Shown: positions 22,102 through 34,185 of the stretch, one piece after another
Layout: each line of letters begins with the position of its first letter
How positions within the stretch are numbered: position 1 is the first letter of the stretch
Source of the DNA: Axinella damicornis
Lineage: Eukaryota; Porifera; Demospongiae; Axinellida; Axinellidae
Assembly (NCBI GenBank): GCA_963931865.1
Contig: OZ007511.1
Coordinates: 11,421,396 to 11,485,395 of the forward strand
Length of the DNA: 64,000 bases
Direction: 5' to 3'
Program-made: the position numbers and the translations under genes
Notes under the pieces: model-generated
What the model was told of the DNA's origin: nothing
Databases searched by the model: none
Seen by the model: only the letters and a program-made list of their open reading frames with translations

Positions 22102-22249
22102 TTAAAACCATTATTGAATGAGCTGTAACCAAACGTACTAAATCATTTTACAAAATGAAGAAACAATTACAACTACATGTATTCACAACTATTTTGGTCA
22201 TCCTAAAACAGCTCTAAACCATCATCTGAATTCCTGAGGCTGGGAATGA

Positions 22250-22558
22250 CTAGTTGCAGTCCAGGTGAACAGAGGAAAGAACATCATTCCCCAAGGTGTC
22301 AAGGCTTTTGTAACAGCCAGGCCCGAGTGTTATCTGCCTGCCTAGGCCCTCGTCCTCGATATGTTGGGAGAGTGTCCACCTCCCTTTCTTTACGATGACT
22401 GAGGAGGCCTTGTCGTTGAAGCCAATTTTCACCATATTTGAGCAAGTTTCAGTGAGTACGAGAGTGGGGCCTCTAAATTCATAATCCCTGTAGATGAAGA
22501 TAACTGGAGCAACTGGATCCTGAATGAAGACAGTATTCTTAGCTTGCCCACAAGACAT
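22250..22558 (-). CDS. beta/gamma-crystallin domain protein, copy 4
   Basis: This 102-residue single-domain crystallin has IYRDYEFRG in key 1 and two intact calcium clamps, NDKASS and NDVLSS. It shares the MSCGQAKNTV N-terminus with copy 1 but its second key (HIEDEGLGRQITLGPG) with copy 2, so it is a mosaic of the two types. There is no signal peptide. Upstream, the region equivalent to the copy 2 signal has a 2-bp insertion and a stop. The gene likely has the common plan: TATA at 23730-23739, leader exon, intron, then acceptor CTACAG|GTCAAGAG 14 bases before the ATG. A 938-bp transposon sits about 150 bp beyond the stop codon. Confidence 0.85.
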   Translation of the reverse strand: MSCGQAKNTVFIQDPVAPVIFIYRDYEFRGPTLVLTETCSNMVKIGFNDKASSVIVKKGRWTLSQHIEDEGLGRQITLGPGCYKSLDTLGNDVLSSVHLDCN

Positions 22559-23729
22559 TTTGTACTCTTGACCTGTAGATTATGCATAAAAAGAAACCAA
22601 TAGTAACACAACACTTATGGCAGGCAGTATATATAGTCCATTTTTGAAGTGCACACTATACTGATTACATTCTGTTTGCTAAAGCAGTACTCAACCACCT
22701 AACGAATAGAGTGTACGCTGATGATATAATAATATAATGTTGTGTGAATCCACATCCAGCCAGCCAATGAGAACCAAACAGAGTGTCAAGTTCAATAGCA
22801 AATGGAGTATAGAGACAAAGCTCCATAGCAATGTGCTGCCGCAAATGGTTCCATGGTAATAGCAAACGGACTGTAAACGAACTGTAAATTTCCATGGTAA
22901 AAGCAAAGTAGAAAGCAAACAGAGTATACCAAATCCCAGCGTAAAGAGCAAATGAAATCTGAAGAACAAGCCTAAGACACATCAATGCCTATCAGTTGAT
23001 GTGACTCGCTAACATCTTTGATCTGGTAACTATCCAGCATGCAGTCAAAATAGCACCATATTTGTAGTGGAATACTGTGCAGTGGAACTTTTGCAGATGA
23101 AAAGTTGTGTGAAAGACACAGATATACATCAGAAATTGGCATCTAGTGACTGGCAACTACCAAATAAGCTACTAGCTGAACATGGTGTGACGGCTACTGT
23201 TCACTATGTACTCCACCGCGTAGCTCTGTAACACGCTCATGCTTCTAATTCTCTGACCTCCATAGTGTGGCGATCTGGGTTACCACAAATCCACAAATGT
23301 TTTCTCCAACAAAATATGCTTTCGCAAAAGTTTTCTCCAGCAAAAGAAACTCTCTGTGTTGAATATAACTAGAGCAACTTATGCTCCGAGGCATCTGAGC
23401 TACTCATACTTCTGACCTGCTCATGCTTTTGGGCATCTAACTGACGATTGGAACGAATCATTATAGTCCTCACACTTAAACTGCTAGTGGCGTCTAATCA
23501 CTCCAATAGACCAGAAATGTGATAATAGCTTACTTTGATCAATGTGTGAAAAAACTTGGAACAGTAGCTTGAATGCAGCGTCTGCCAATCTGGATGGTAG
23601 AAAACGAAGCAGTCAACATAAACACACACATTGTAGCCATCCATTTAAATATAGCACTCTACATTGCAGCTAAGACACTGCAGCCTCACCTTTCAGCCAG
23701 AAAGTGACACTGGTCTTTCAGTTCGGCCT

Positions 23730-23739
23730 CTTATAAGCC
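23730..23739 (-). promoter_or_regulatory. TATA box of crystallin copy 4
   Basis: GGCTTATAAG on the minus strand, with the conserved leader exon and a GAAAG|GTGAGG donor (near 23690) downstream. Confidence 0.5.
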
Positions 23740-23824
23740 AATTCCACTGATGAAGTCATTTAAGAAGCCATACATTTGTTAGGCCTGATATTTTGCTTAT
23801 GTGGCAGAGGAACCTAGTGACTTC

Positions 23825-24665
23825 CTAGCACACATTGTGGTTCAGGCACTATAAGGGTCTCCCGGGCCTATTCACCAATTGTACTTATGCCAGCTACAGG
23901 CAGCTGAGGAGCTAGTAACTTCCTAGCTAGTAAACATTGTGGTTCAGGCACTATAATGGTCTCCCTAATCACCAGTTATAGCTACTCATGGCAGCAACCA
24001 GTAGCTGATCGAGGAGCTGGTAACTACCTAGCTAGTAAACATTCTGGTTCAGGCTCTATAAACATCTCCCTATTCACCATTTGTAGCTACTCATGACAGC
24101 AACCGGTAGCTGAGGAGCTGGTAACTTCCTAGCCGGCTAATGAACATTGTGGTTCTGGCACTATAAGGGTCTCCCTATTCACCAGCTCTAAGCTACTGGT
24201 AGCTGAAGAGCTAACTTCCTAACACACATTGTGGTTCAGGCACTATAAGGGTCTCCCTATTCACCAGTTGTACCCATGTCAGGTACCAATAGCTGAGGAA
24301 CGAGAAACTTCCTACGTAGCTAGCATACAGTGTGGTTCAGGCACAATCTGGAGCTTATGAACGTCACGAAGGAGCGTACTTGTTAGGGTTCCGTCTGTTG
24401 ACAAGCTCCTCAGCTACCTGACATGAGTACAGCTGGCGAATAGGGAGACCCTTATAGTGCCTCAACCACAATGTGTGCTAGGAAGTTACTAGCTATTCAG
24501 CTACCAGTAGCTTAGAACTGGTGATTAGGGAGACTCCTATTGTGCCGGAACCCCAATGTTCACTAGGTAGGAAGTTACCAACTCCTCAGCTACCTGTATA
24601 TAGCTGCCATGAGTACAACTGGTGAATAGGGAGACCCTTACAGTGCCTGAACCACAATGTTTATT
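23825..24665. repeat. minisatellite, direct then inverted units
   Basis: Direct units run from 23825 to about 24320. After the junction block with GGAGCGTACTTGTTAGGG come inverted units (GGAAGTTACTAGCTATTCAG, GAATAGGGAGACCCTTA) to 24665. This forms a large imperfect inverted repeat. Confidence 0.85.
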
Positions 24666-24699
24666 TGGTGTTGTGTAGCATGGGAGATTGCTGTGGTTT

Positions 24700-26400
24700 G
24701 TTCAGGCACTATAAGGGTCACTCTCTCTATTCACAAGTTGTACGCATGATCCATGCATACATGTACGTAGCCGAGGAGCTATCTTTGTATTGTTTTGACT
24801 GAGTATATTGTCGCATCACTAACTGCAAGGATTAGCCATAGTCCTTTATTCTCCAGTCTGCTTGTTGTTGAGCTGTTGAGATGTTGAGATGGGCAATAAA
24901 GCAACCTGAGAATTGAAAACTATTACACAACCTTCTCAACCACTCTGCAACTCCATTTGTTTACTTTCGCCAATTGATGGGTTAAATTCTTACCCTTACT
25001 GTAAGATCAATTAATTGGCATGATCACCCCTACTAGCTCACCATTGTGTCCCAATTGCAGCTCTTATCGCCTTTATTGCATGGAGAGGACTTAAAGGCAA
25101 CTAGAGGCAAAAAAATTTCTCCCAAAAATTGAAATGGATGGTCTTTCACATTCGGAGTTATTCAACCTCTTTAAAAGGCTAAGAAACCAGGAGAAATGCC
25201 ATTAACCGGGCTCAGTCCCATCCCATTGAAAAATGTAGAATTTAGGGATGGGATGGGACTGAGGCTGGTCGTACAGGGGTGGTCATGACCATGATAATGC
25301 CCACTCATTTCGGGGAATGCAATTGTCACAGCACTCGTCTAACCACCACCCATCTAGATTGAGACAAATTTCAGTGCAGAAATGGATGGAGGCAATACAA
25401 GGCGAGAGGACTGTTTTCTCATGCAATGGAGGAACTTAACGAAATGGCTCCAACCAAGGCCAAGACTAGCCACGACCAAAACAGGCCTTGCTGCAGCACT
25501 TGGAAGGGAGGACCATTGTAGGAGCCATGTCAAAATGGTTTAACCCTTCTCCTGATTGGAGAACTAACTAAATACAGGTTTCAGTACAATACTGTATGAA
25601 GTATTAAGGCATGCTTCTTGCATGTGTGTGTGACTCCACCGGTAGCAGGGGGTGGGGTTTGTGGTTTGTGTTATCTAAAGAGCTATGCCTTTTAGAGTAA
25701 TAGCTAGTTGTGTACTAGCATGGGTGAGTGATCTTTGTTATGTAGCAGACAAGAAAGTGCAATTTGTATAATGACTGTGTATTTCTCTGTACTTCTGTAC
25801 AGCCTATACATTCCATGATTTTCGCAGCCCATTCATGCAATGGAGGAGAGAAATGGCTCCAACCAAAGGCAAATGACCTGGCACCACCAAAATGGGGCCC
25901 CTACGAAGGGAGTACCATTGTAGAATCCATGTCAACATGGTTTATAACCCTTCTCTTGATTGGAGAACCAAATACATGTTTCAGTGCAATGTATTAAGGT
26001 ATGCTTCGTGGATCTGCCTGCATGTGTGTGTGACCCCACCCAGTTGGATACCAGGGGGCGGGGTTGTGGTTTGTGTTATCTTAGGAGGTTTGTTGTGTAG
26101 CAGACATGAAAGTGCAGTTTGTATAATGTGTATTTCTCTTTGCTTCCTCTCTTCTGTACAGCTATACATTCCATGGTTTAGGCAAATTATGCCAGCATAA
26201 GATAATTTGGGGCATAATATAATACATGCAGCACATGAGCATAATTCAGTGCTCTTAGCAAGCATAATACTACAGTTTGCTGAAAGTAGACAGTGTGCTT
26301 AGAAGGGTTGGTCCAGGTGAAGTTTCAGCTTCTGTAACTGTACTCAGGTTCGTTACTTTCAACAGGTAGCTACCCCCTTTTAGTTAGGCCTTTTCCATTT
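24700..26400. repeat. composite R repeat
   Basis: 24700-25810 matches 29020-30110 and 11221-12310. At about 25820 the sequence switches to the other R subtype (25820-26100 matches 16190-16500 and 20535-20820), so two R repeats are joined end to end. A partial foldback element is at 25100-25270. I see no gene. Confidence 0.8.
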
Positions 26401-26547
26401 TAAAACTATTATTGAATGAGCTGTAACCAAACGTACTAAATCATTTTACAAAATGAAGAAACAATTACAACTACATGTATTCACAACTATTTTGGTCATC
26501 CTAAAACAGCTCTAAACCATCATCTGAATTCCTGAGGCTGGGAATGA

Positions 26548-26856
26548 CTAGTTGCAGTCCAGGTGAACAGAGGAAAGAACATCATTCCCCAAGGTGTCAA
26601 GGCTTTTGTAACAGCCAGGCCCGAGTGTTATCTGCCTGCCTAGGCCCTCGTCCTCGATATGTTGGGAGAGTGTCCACCTCCCTTTCTTTACGATGACTGA
26701 GGAGGCCTTGTCGTTGAAGCCAATTTTCACCATATTTGAGCAAGTTTCAGTGAGTACGAGAGTGGGGCCTCTAAATTCATAATCCCTGTAGATGAAGATA
26801 ACTGGAGTAACTGGATCCTGAATGAGGACAGTATTCTTAGCTTGCCCACAAGACAT
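26548..26856 (-). CDS. beta/gamma-crystallin domain protein, copy 5
   Basis: 102 residues. It differs from copy 4 by two early substitutions (QDPVTPV for QDPVAPV and NTVLIQ for NTVFIQ). Both calcium clamps, NDKASS and NDVLSS, are intact. The same upstream plan applies, with TATA at 28028-28037. It is the product of a recent tandem duplication of the 4.3-kb unit, or an uncollapsed allele. No transposon lies behind this copy, unlike copy 4. Confidence 0.85.
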   Translation of the reverse strand: MSCGQAKNTVLIQDPVTPVIFIYRDYEFRGPTLVLTETCSNMVKIGFNDKASSVIVKKGRWTLSQHIEDEGLGRQITLGPGCYKSLDTLGNDVLSSVHLDCN

Positions 26857-28027
26857 TTTGTACTCTTGACCTGTAGATTATGCATAAAAAGAAACCAATA
26901 GTAACACAACACTTATGGCAGGCAGTATATATAGTCCATTTTTGAAGTGCACACTATACTGATTACATTCTGTTTGCTAAAGCAGTACTCAACCACCTAA
27001 CGAATAGAGTGTACGCTGATGATATAATAATATAATGTTGTGTGAATCCACATCCAGCCAGCCAATGAGAACCAAACAGAGTGTCAAGTTCAATAGCAAA
27101 TGGAGTATAGAGACAAAGCTCCATAGCAATGTGCTGCCGCAAATGGTTCCATGGTAATAGCAAACGGACTGTAAACGAACTGTAAATTTCCATGGTAAAA
27201 GCAAAGTAGAAAGCAAACAGAGTATACCAAATCCCAGCGTAAAGAGCAAATGAAATCTGAAGAACAAGCCTAAGACACATCAATGCCTATCAGTTGATGT
27301 GACTCGCTAACATCTTTGATCTGGTAACTATCCAGCATGCAGTCAAAATAGCACCATATTTGTAGTGGAATACTGTGCAGTGGAACTTTTGCAGATGAAA
27401 AGTTGTGTGAAAGACACAGATATACATCAGAAATTGGCATCTAGTGACTGGCAACTACCAAATAAGCTACTAGCTGAACATGGTGTGACGGCTACTGTTC
27501 ACTATGTACTCCACCGCGTAGCTCTGTAACACGCTCATGCTTCTAATTCTCTGACCTCCATAGTGTGGCGATCTGGGTTACCACAAATCCACAAATGTTT
27601 TCTCCAACAAAATATGCTTTCGCAAAAGTTTTCTCCAGCAAAAGAAACTCTCTGTGTTGAATATAACTAGAGCAACTTATGCTCCGAGGCATCTGAGCTA
27701 CTCATACTTCTGACCTGCTCATGCTTTTGGGCATCTAACTGACGATTGGAACGAATCATTATAGTCCTCACACTTAAACTGCTAGTGGCGTCTAATCACT
27801 CCAATAGACCAGAAATGTGATAATAGCTTACTTTGATCAATGTGTGAAAAAACTTGGAACAGTAGCTTGAATGCAGCGTCTGCCAATCTGGATGGTAGAA
27901 AACGAAGCAGTCAACATAAACACACACATTGTAGCCATCCATTTAAATATAGCACTCTACATTGCAGCTAAGACACTGCAGCCTCACCTTTCAGCCAGAA
28001 AGTGACACTGGTCTTTCAGTTCGGCCT

Positions 28028-28037
28028 CTTATAAGCC
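28028..28037 (-). promoter_or_regulatory. TATA box of crystallin copy 5
   Basis: GGCTTATAAG on the minus strand in the conserved leader context. Confidence 0.5.
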
Positions 28038-28124
28038 AATTCCACTGATGAAGTCATTTAAGAAGCCATACATTTGTTAGGCCTGATATTTTGTTTATGT
28101 GGCAGAGGAACCTAGTGACTTCCT

Positions 28125-28960
28125 AGCACACATTGTGGTTCAGGCACTATAAGGGTCTCCCGGGCCTATTCACCAATTGTACTTATGCCAGCTACAGGCA
28201 GCTGAGGAGCTAGTAACTTCCTAGCTAGTAAACATTGTGGTTCAGGCACTGTAAGGGTCTCCCTATTCACCAGTTATAGCTACTCATGGCAGCAACCAGT
28301 AGCTGATGGAGGAGCTGGTAACTACCTAGCTAGTAAACATTCTGGTTCAGGCTCTATAAACATCTCCCTATTCACCATTTGTAGCTACTCATGACAGCAA
28401 CCGGTAGCTGAGGAGCTGGTAACTTCCTAGCCGGCTAATGAACATTGTGGTTCTGGCACTATAAGGGTCTCCCTATTCACCAGTTCTAAGCTACTGGTAG
28501 CTGAAGAGCTAACTTCCTAACACACATTGTGGTTCAGGCACTATAAGGGTCTCCCTATTCACCAGTTGTACTCATGTCAGGTACCAATAGCTGAGGAACG
28601 AGAAACTTCCTACGTAGCTAGCATACAGTGTGGTTCAGGCACAATCTGGAGCTTATGAGCGTCACGAAGGAGCGTACTTGTTAGGGTTCCGTCTGTTGAC
28701 AAGCTCCTCAGCTACTGGTAGCTACCTGACATGAGTACAGCTGGCGAATAGGGAGACCCTTATAGAGACTCAACCACAATGTGTGCTAGGAAGTTACTAG
28801 CTATTCAGCTACCAGTAGCTTAGAACTGGTGATTAGGGAGACTCCTATAGTGCCAGAACCACAATGTTAACTAGCTAGGAAGTTACCAGCTCCTCATCTT
28901 CCGGTAGCTGCCATGAGTAGCTACAACTGGTGAATAGGGAGACCCTTACAGTGCCTGAAC
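28125..28960. repeat. minisatellite, direct then inverted units
   Basis: Same organisation as 23825-24665. The inverted half begins after GAGCGTACTTGTTAGGGTT near 28670. Confidence 0.85.
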
Positions 28961-29019
28961 CACAATGTTTATTTGGTGTTGTGTAGCATGGGAGATTGCT
29001 GTGGTTTGTTCAGGCACTA

Positions 29020-32000
29020 TAAGGGTCACTCTCTCTATTCACAAGTTGTACGCATGATCCATGCATACATGTACATAGCCGAGGAGCTATCTTTGTATTG
29101 TTTTGACTGAGTATATTGTCGCATCACTAACTGCAAGGATTAGCCATAGTCCTTTATTCTCCAGTCTGCTTGTTGTTGAGCTGTTGAGATGTTGAGATGG
29201 GCAATAAAGCAACCTGAGAATTGAAAACTATTACACAACCTTCTCAACCACTCTGCAACTCCATTTGTTTACTTTCGCCAATTGATGGGTTAAATTCTTA
29301 CCCTTACTGTAAGATCAATTAATTGGCATGATCACCCCTACTAGCTCACCATTGTGTCCCAATTGCAGCTCTTATAGCCTTTATTGCATGGAGAGGACTT
29401 AAAGGCAACTAGAGGCAAAAAAATTTCTCCCAAAAATTGAAATGGATAGTCTTTCACATTCGGAGTTATTCAACCTCTTTAAAAGGCTAAGAAACAAGGA
29501 GAAATGCCATTAACCAGGCTCAGTCCCATCCCATTGAAAAATGTCGAATTTAGGGATGGGATGGGACTGAGGCTGGTCGTACAGGGGGTGGTCATGACCA
29601 TGATAATGCCCACTCATTTCGGGGAATGCAATTGTCACAGCACTCGTCTAACCACCACCCATCTAGATTGAGACAAATTTCAGTGCAGAAATGAATCGAG
29701 GCAATGCAAGATGAGAGGACTATTTTCTCATGCAATGAAATGGCTCCAGCCAAGGCCAAGACCAGACACGACCAAAACAGGCCTTGCTGCAGCACTTGGA
29801 AGGGAGGACCATTGTAGGAGCCATGTCAACATGGTTTAACCCTTCTCCTGATTGGAGAACTAACTAAATACAGGTTTCAGTACAATACTGTATGAAGTAT
29901 TAAGGCATGCTTCTTGCATGTGTGTGTGACTCCACCGGTAGCAGGGGGTGGGGTTTGTGGTTTGTATTATCTAAAGAGCTATACCTTTTAGAGCAATAGC
30001 TAGTTGTGTACTAGCATGGGTGAGTGATCTTTGTTATGTAGCAGACAAGAAGAAAGTGCAATTTGTATAATGACTGTGTATTTCTCTGTGCTTCTGTACA
30101 GCCTATACATTCCATGGTTTAGTCCTTGGCGAATTGTGCCTGCATAATTTTGTATATATAACACATGCAGCACAGGAGTATAATACAGTGCTTTTAGCAA
30201 GCATAATACTACGGTTTGCTGAATGTACTATCTATTCACCTCATTGGCATCTTTCATAATTATATCCAGTGTGCTTAGAAGGGTTGGTCCAGGTGAAGTG
30301 TCAGCCAATGTAAATGTACTAACTGACTCAGGTTCATTCCTTTCAACAGCTATATTCAATTTAGCTACAACACATCTTGGACATTGGGTCAAAGTTTAAG
30401 TCCCTTAATGTGAGCATTGTATACAGTTGTGTAATAATTGCATTTTCAGGAATTGAACATCACAGGAAACTTTAGGCAAAATTCACCAATGTTGCTAAGG
30501 GAGTGACAAACTTAACTTTTTCTGCATAGAAACAAGGTTTCCTTAAGCTCCTAGTGAAGGTTTACCTACCAATGTCATTTCCGCTGGGGGTAATTTCATG
30601 GTGAAAGGAGATTGTACTTGCAATTGCACTCATGTACTGCATGGCATGTGATTGACGAGTGCAAAGTGTAAATGTATTGCATTGAGCAGCGAGAAGCTGG
30701 GAATTTCTCTCTCAATTATGTAATGATATGGGTGGGGTTGAGCTGACACTGACAGATTGTTCAGCTTGCTTAGTGTAGCCATATGCGGCAATTCCCTCCG
30801 TCTGTACGTCGTCTCGCGCCTTTCTTTAGAGTGTTACTGTGCACATAGCTATTATCAAGCTGCACAAACGTGATGAGGTACGACTGCTTCTATCAAACTG
30901 CAAGATATAGGACTTAGTCACCTGGCCTCGTTCGTAGCTTCCCGCCCCTACAGTGAAAGCTCAGAACTGCTGCATGCTGACCGCGACACAAACGATCTTC
31001 ACACACACAGCTAGCTATACAGGATGCTCATGTGCGTTACTGCTACTCCATTCCATTCCATTTCATTTCGTTTCGTTTTGTTTCGCTTCACGTTCCATAG
31101 ATTCGGATATGCCTTTCAGTATGGCATATTTAGTAATTAAAACTAAAACAAAAATGAGGACTGTCTCAACCTGCTAATTGAAACTACTAATATTTAAATC
31201 ACCCAAAAAAGGTGGTTACTAAAAGTAAAGAGCCGTTACTGACCGTTTTGAGATTTAGTAATTAAAACTAAAACTAAACTCCTTAGTAACCTCTGGAGTG
31301 ATTGGTTCCTTACAAAACTTGGGGGACTGATAGTGGTGATAATAGTGCTGGTTATCTAAACTGGAGAAGGTTGATCACTGTTCTGTCAGGACTGACCAAT
31401 GAACTAGCTATCCAGTTCCGTATCATGTTGAACCACTTAAGCTGGACAACTCAAGTGGTTTGTTAGCGTGGTCCCCTATCTGTATAACCACAGTGGTAAG
31501 CTATGGCGCCATACATCGGACTGACAGCACTGCTCTTTATCAGCAGCACCATTGTAGATTGATGGAACTAAAAGAATTTAGTTTAAACATACAAGCGACA
31601 AGATAAATCAGTACTAGACCGAGTCAACAGCCGGTGTAGGAAGTAAGAAGCCAACCATAGCAAATGTATCTGCTGTTGACTTAATTGTTCCGTATGACAA
31701 TGGGCATGGATATTCCAATACTGTTTTTTGTCTTATTTCTAGTTATGAAGACCAATTGCTGCTAACAGCTACGTAGCTACATGCAGGTCTACAAAGTTAG
31801 CTACTCAAGTATTCATTGTTTACACAGTCTGTAACATGCACCAGCTAGTGTTGAATTTGTTTGGTGCACATTGCACAAGCCAGCTCTCTCCGCATCTCCA
31901 ACACTTCCGGATACAGATTCAGGGTTCTGATGGATGCATTCATACATTATGCGATAGTGTGTGTAGCGACCAACCATCAGGTAGCCATTGTACTCTCGGG

Positions 32001-32500
32001 TCCAGGAGGAGGGGCTGGTGGTCCTTGCTGGTATCATGAGCACTGTTTCCCTTGTTGAGACATAGCACACCGCACACGGAACATTGTGGTTGTGAATGGA
32101 CATGAGTGGACCGTCATCATGCACTCTCCTCGTTATATATATAGTCACGATTTGACTGGTGGCCTGATGTGTATTGCAAATGGCTTGGATTATTGGGTAT
32201 TGATCATGTATGTTGTAACCGATGAGAACAGAAGTGCAACCATGCATGTCTTAGCACCGATTTTTGGGGTTTGCATTGTACATAATATCAGTGCAAAGTT
32301 GCAAACCAGAAGGATGAGAACTGGGTAGGCCTGAGGATTCATTTAATAGAGTAACTGCCATAGCTAGTAGTGTTTAAGTCTTGTGGTACGGGAGATGGTT
32401 GTAACAGAATTCCAGAGCAGCGATGGAAAGGTTTCCGAACCATGGCATCAATTTTAAATTCTTGCCGTACTATTTGGGTCCCCGTATTCACCAGTTTGGA
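29020..32500. repeat. R repeat, long copy (pairs with 11221-14690)
   Basis: The order is collinear with 11221-14690 at an offset of about 17.8 kb. It includes the partial foldback (about 29400-29580), the GGTGGTCATGACCATGATAA block, the pentanucleotide tract at 31049-31095, and the 31836-32330 segment equal to 14050-14530. No conserved coding frame is seen. Confidence 0.85.
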
Positions 32501-32990
32501 CTCATTGCAGGTGGTAACTTCCTAGCTAGTAAACATTATGGTTCTGGCACTATAAGTAACTTCCTAGCTAGTAAGCATTGCAGTTCAGGCTCTATAAGGG
32601 ACTCCCTATTCACCAGCTGTACTCAAGGCTGCTACTGGTAGCTGAGGAGCTAGTAACTTCCTAGCTAGTAAGCATTGCAGTTCAGGCTCTATAAGGGACT
32701 CCCTATTCACCAGCTGTACTCAAGGCTGCTACTGGTAGCTGAGGAGCTAGTAACTTCCTAGCTAGTAAGCATTGTGGTTTAGGCTCTATAAGGGACTCCC
32801 TATTCACCAACTGTACTCAAGGCTGCTACTGGTAGCTGAGGAGCTAGTAACTTCCTAGCTAGTAAGCATTGCGGTTCAAGCTCTATAAGGGACTCCCTAT
32901 TCACCAGCTGTACTCAAGGCTGCTACTGGTAGCTGAGGAGCTAGTAACTTCCTAGCTAGTAAACATTGTGGTTCAGGCTCTATAAGGGTC
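32500..32990. repeat. minisatellite of the 100-bp family
   Basis: About five homogeneous units with CTGTACTCAAGGCTGCTACT and GGTAGCTGAGGAGCTAGTAA. It ends at CTTCCCACGCTAGCATACAC, the start of the R repeat type found at 15215 and 19560, which here breaks off after about 60 bp. Confidence 0.9.
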
Positions 32991-33044
32991 TTCCCACGCT
33001 AGCATACACGCTACTTATGTGATGTCACGTGCAACCATACACCC

Positions 33045-33206
33045 AGGGCAGGTGTATAATGATGTCATCAATGTGCATTCTCAAGATAATGAAATACCTT
33101 TGGACTGCAACGATCATGAGCTTGAATAAATATGGTGTCGACTTATTATTACTAAGCAATAAGCATGTAGGTTGCTAACATATCAGAGAACGCGGTAGCG
33201 TTCTCT
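33045..33206. repeat. segment shared with the 3' flanks of the truncated membrane genes
   Basis: 33045-33185 (CAGGGCAGGTGTATAATGAT ... AATAAGCATG) matches 43270-43440 and 51335-51510. It marks the transition from the crystallin array to the membrane-gene array. It ends with a 22-bp palindrome, AGAGAACGC-GGTA-GCGTTCTCT (33185-33206). Confidence 0.75.
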
Positions 33207-34140
33207 ATTTAGGGATGGCCAAGGAAATTTCGAATTTACCATACTGATGCACTTGCAGAATAACGGCCAAAGGAGCTACAACCCCCCAAACCAAGCATGC
33301 AGACAGAACGTTACTACCTAGCAGTACACAAAAACACTCGCAAACGCACCTTAGAGTACACGGGAGTCGATGAACAAGTCGCGGGGGAAAGTCTGATTTC
33401 GTCATCTTCTTTCTTTCTTTCTCATACAAGGCCTTGCGCAAGGATAGCGTACCAACTAAAGCACTTCTGGAGTTCATTTACGCACAGAACAACACCGATT
33501 TCACCGTAGTAGAGCCTTTGAGCCCTTTTGTCTGCGAAGTGGCAAGAACAGCAGTTTTGGCTAGCTAGATCCGATGGCATTCTAGCACGACGCCATTGAG
33601 GCAATGAGGTCAAGCGTCCGCCAATTGCGCATGCACAATCCAAAATGCAAGCACATTCTTTTCGTGTTCTTGATGGCTGCGTTTGGTACACTAACAGCAT
33701 CCCTATGAATCCGTCATCTGGTTGCTCCTAGGAATTTCTACCAACCTGTTCTTGTCAAGATTTATTGTGACTAGCTATGTCATCATGGAGGCGTGGCTTT
33801 CTTTTCATGACATAACTACAATGCAGAACTGTGCAGAGAGGCTAGAGTTTTGGATTTCCATTGCAAGCACATGACCGGCACGGCTGCAATCGAGCTCTCT
33901 GATCTGATGAAGGGTGAATGCCCCACCCCCTCATCCGTGAAGGTAACAATAAACACTGATCACAACAGCAACATCAAAAAAATATTGGAAACTAAATGGA
34001 TTGTATTGTATTGTATAAATGTTCTTTTAACAGGGTTGCTACATCAGCGAGCTGGTTTTCAGCAGCGCCCTGCATCATTAAAGCCTGCTCAGTGCCCAGC
34101 AGAAGGTCCATATCCATAAGAGAGACCATCACAGCTTTGT
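33207..34140. other. unassigned; possible first exons
   Basis: A GCGCATGC motif lies at about 33627, and minus-strand frames start downstream of it (33422-33700 and 33205-33477, the latter meeting CTAAG|GTGCGT). A plus-strand frame at 33850-33952 ends at GTGAAG|GTAACA. These could be exons near a CpG-type promoter, but none is recognisable and no chain can be built. Confidence 0.15.
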
Positions 34141-34152
34141 TGACATGGTGAT

Positions 34153-34185
34153 CGCCTCGTAGTCTCGGGCCTAGGAACGAGGCTA
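34153..34185. mobile_element. 33-bp remnant of the TAGCCTCGTTCC MITE family
   Basis: CGCCTCG ... GGAACGAGGCTA lies between two copies of ACATGGTGAT (34143-34152 and 34186-34195). It is an internally deleted member with an intact 10-bp target duplication. Confidence 0.7.

Larger units (their letters stand above)
22106..24665. repeat. crystallin unit, first of a near-identical tandem pair
   Basis: Matches 26405-28960 at an offset of about 4298 bp with only scattered differences (for example GGAGCAACTGG against GGAGTAACTGG). It comprises the crystallin 3' flank, coding exon, intron, promoter and minisatellite. Confidence 0.95.
26405..28960. repeat. crystallin unit, second of the near-identical pair
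   Basis: The counterpart of 22106-24665 with the same exon, intron, promoter and direct-plus-inverted minisatellite. It differs by a few substitutions and small indels in the minisatellite. Confidence 0.95.

Noticed and set aside
22665..22985. 106-codon hydrophobic minus-strand frame, repeated at 26963-27283
   Set aside because: It lies in the inferred crystallin leader intron. It is repeated only because the whole unit is duplicated, and the other crystallin units do not keep it open.
31813..32247. 144-codon minus-strand frame
   Set aside because: The matching sequence at 14050-14480 is interrupted, and no features suggest a protein.
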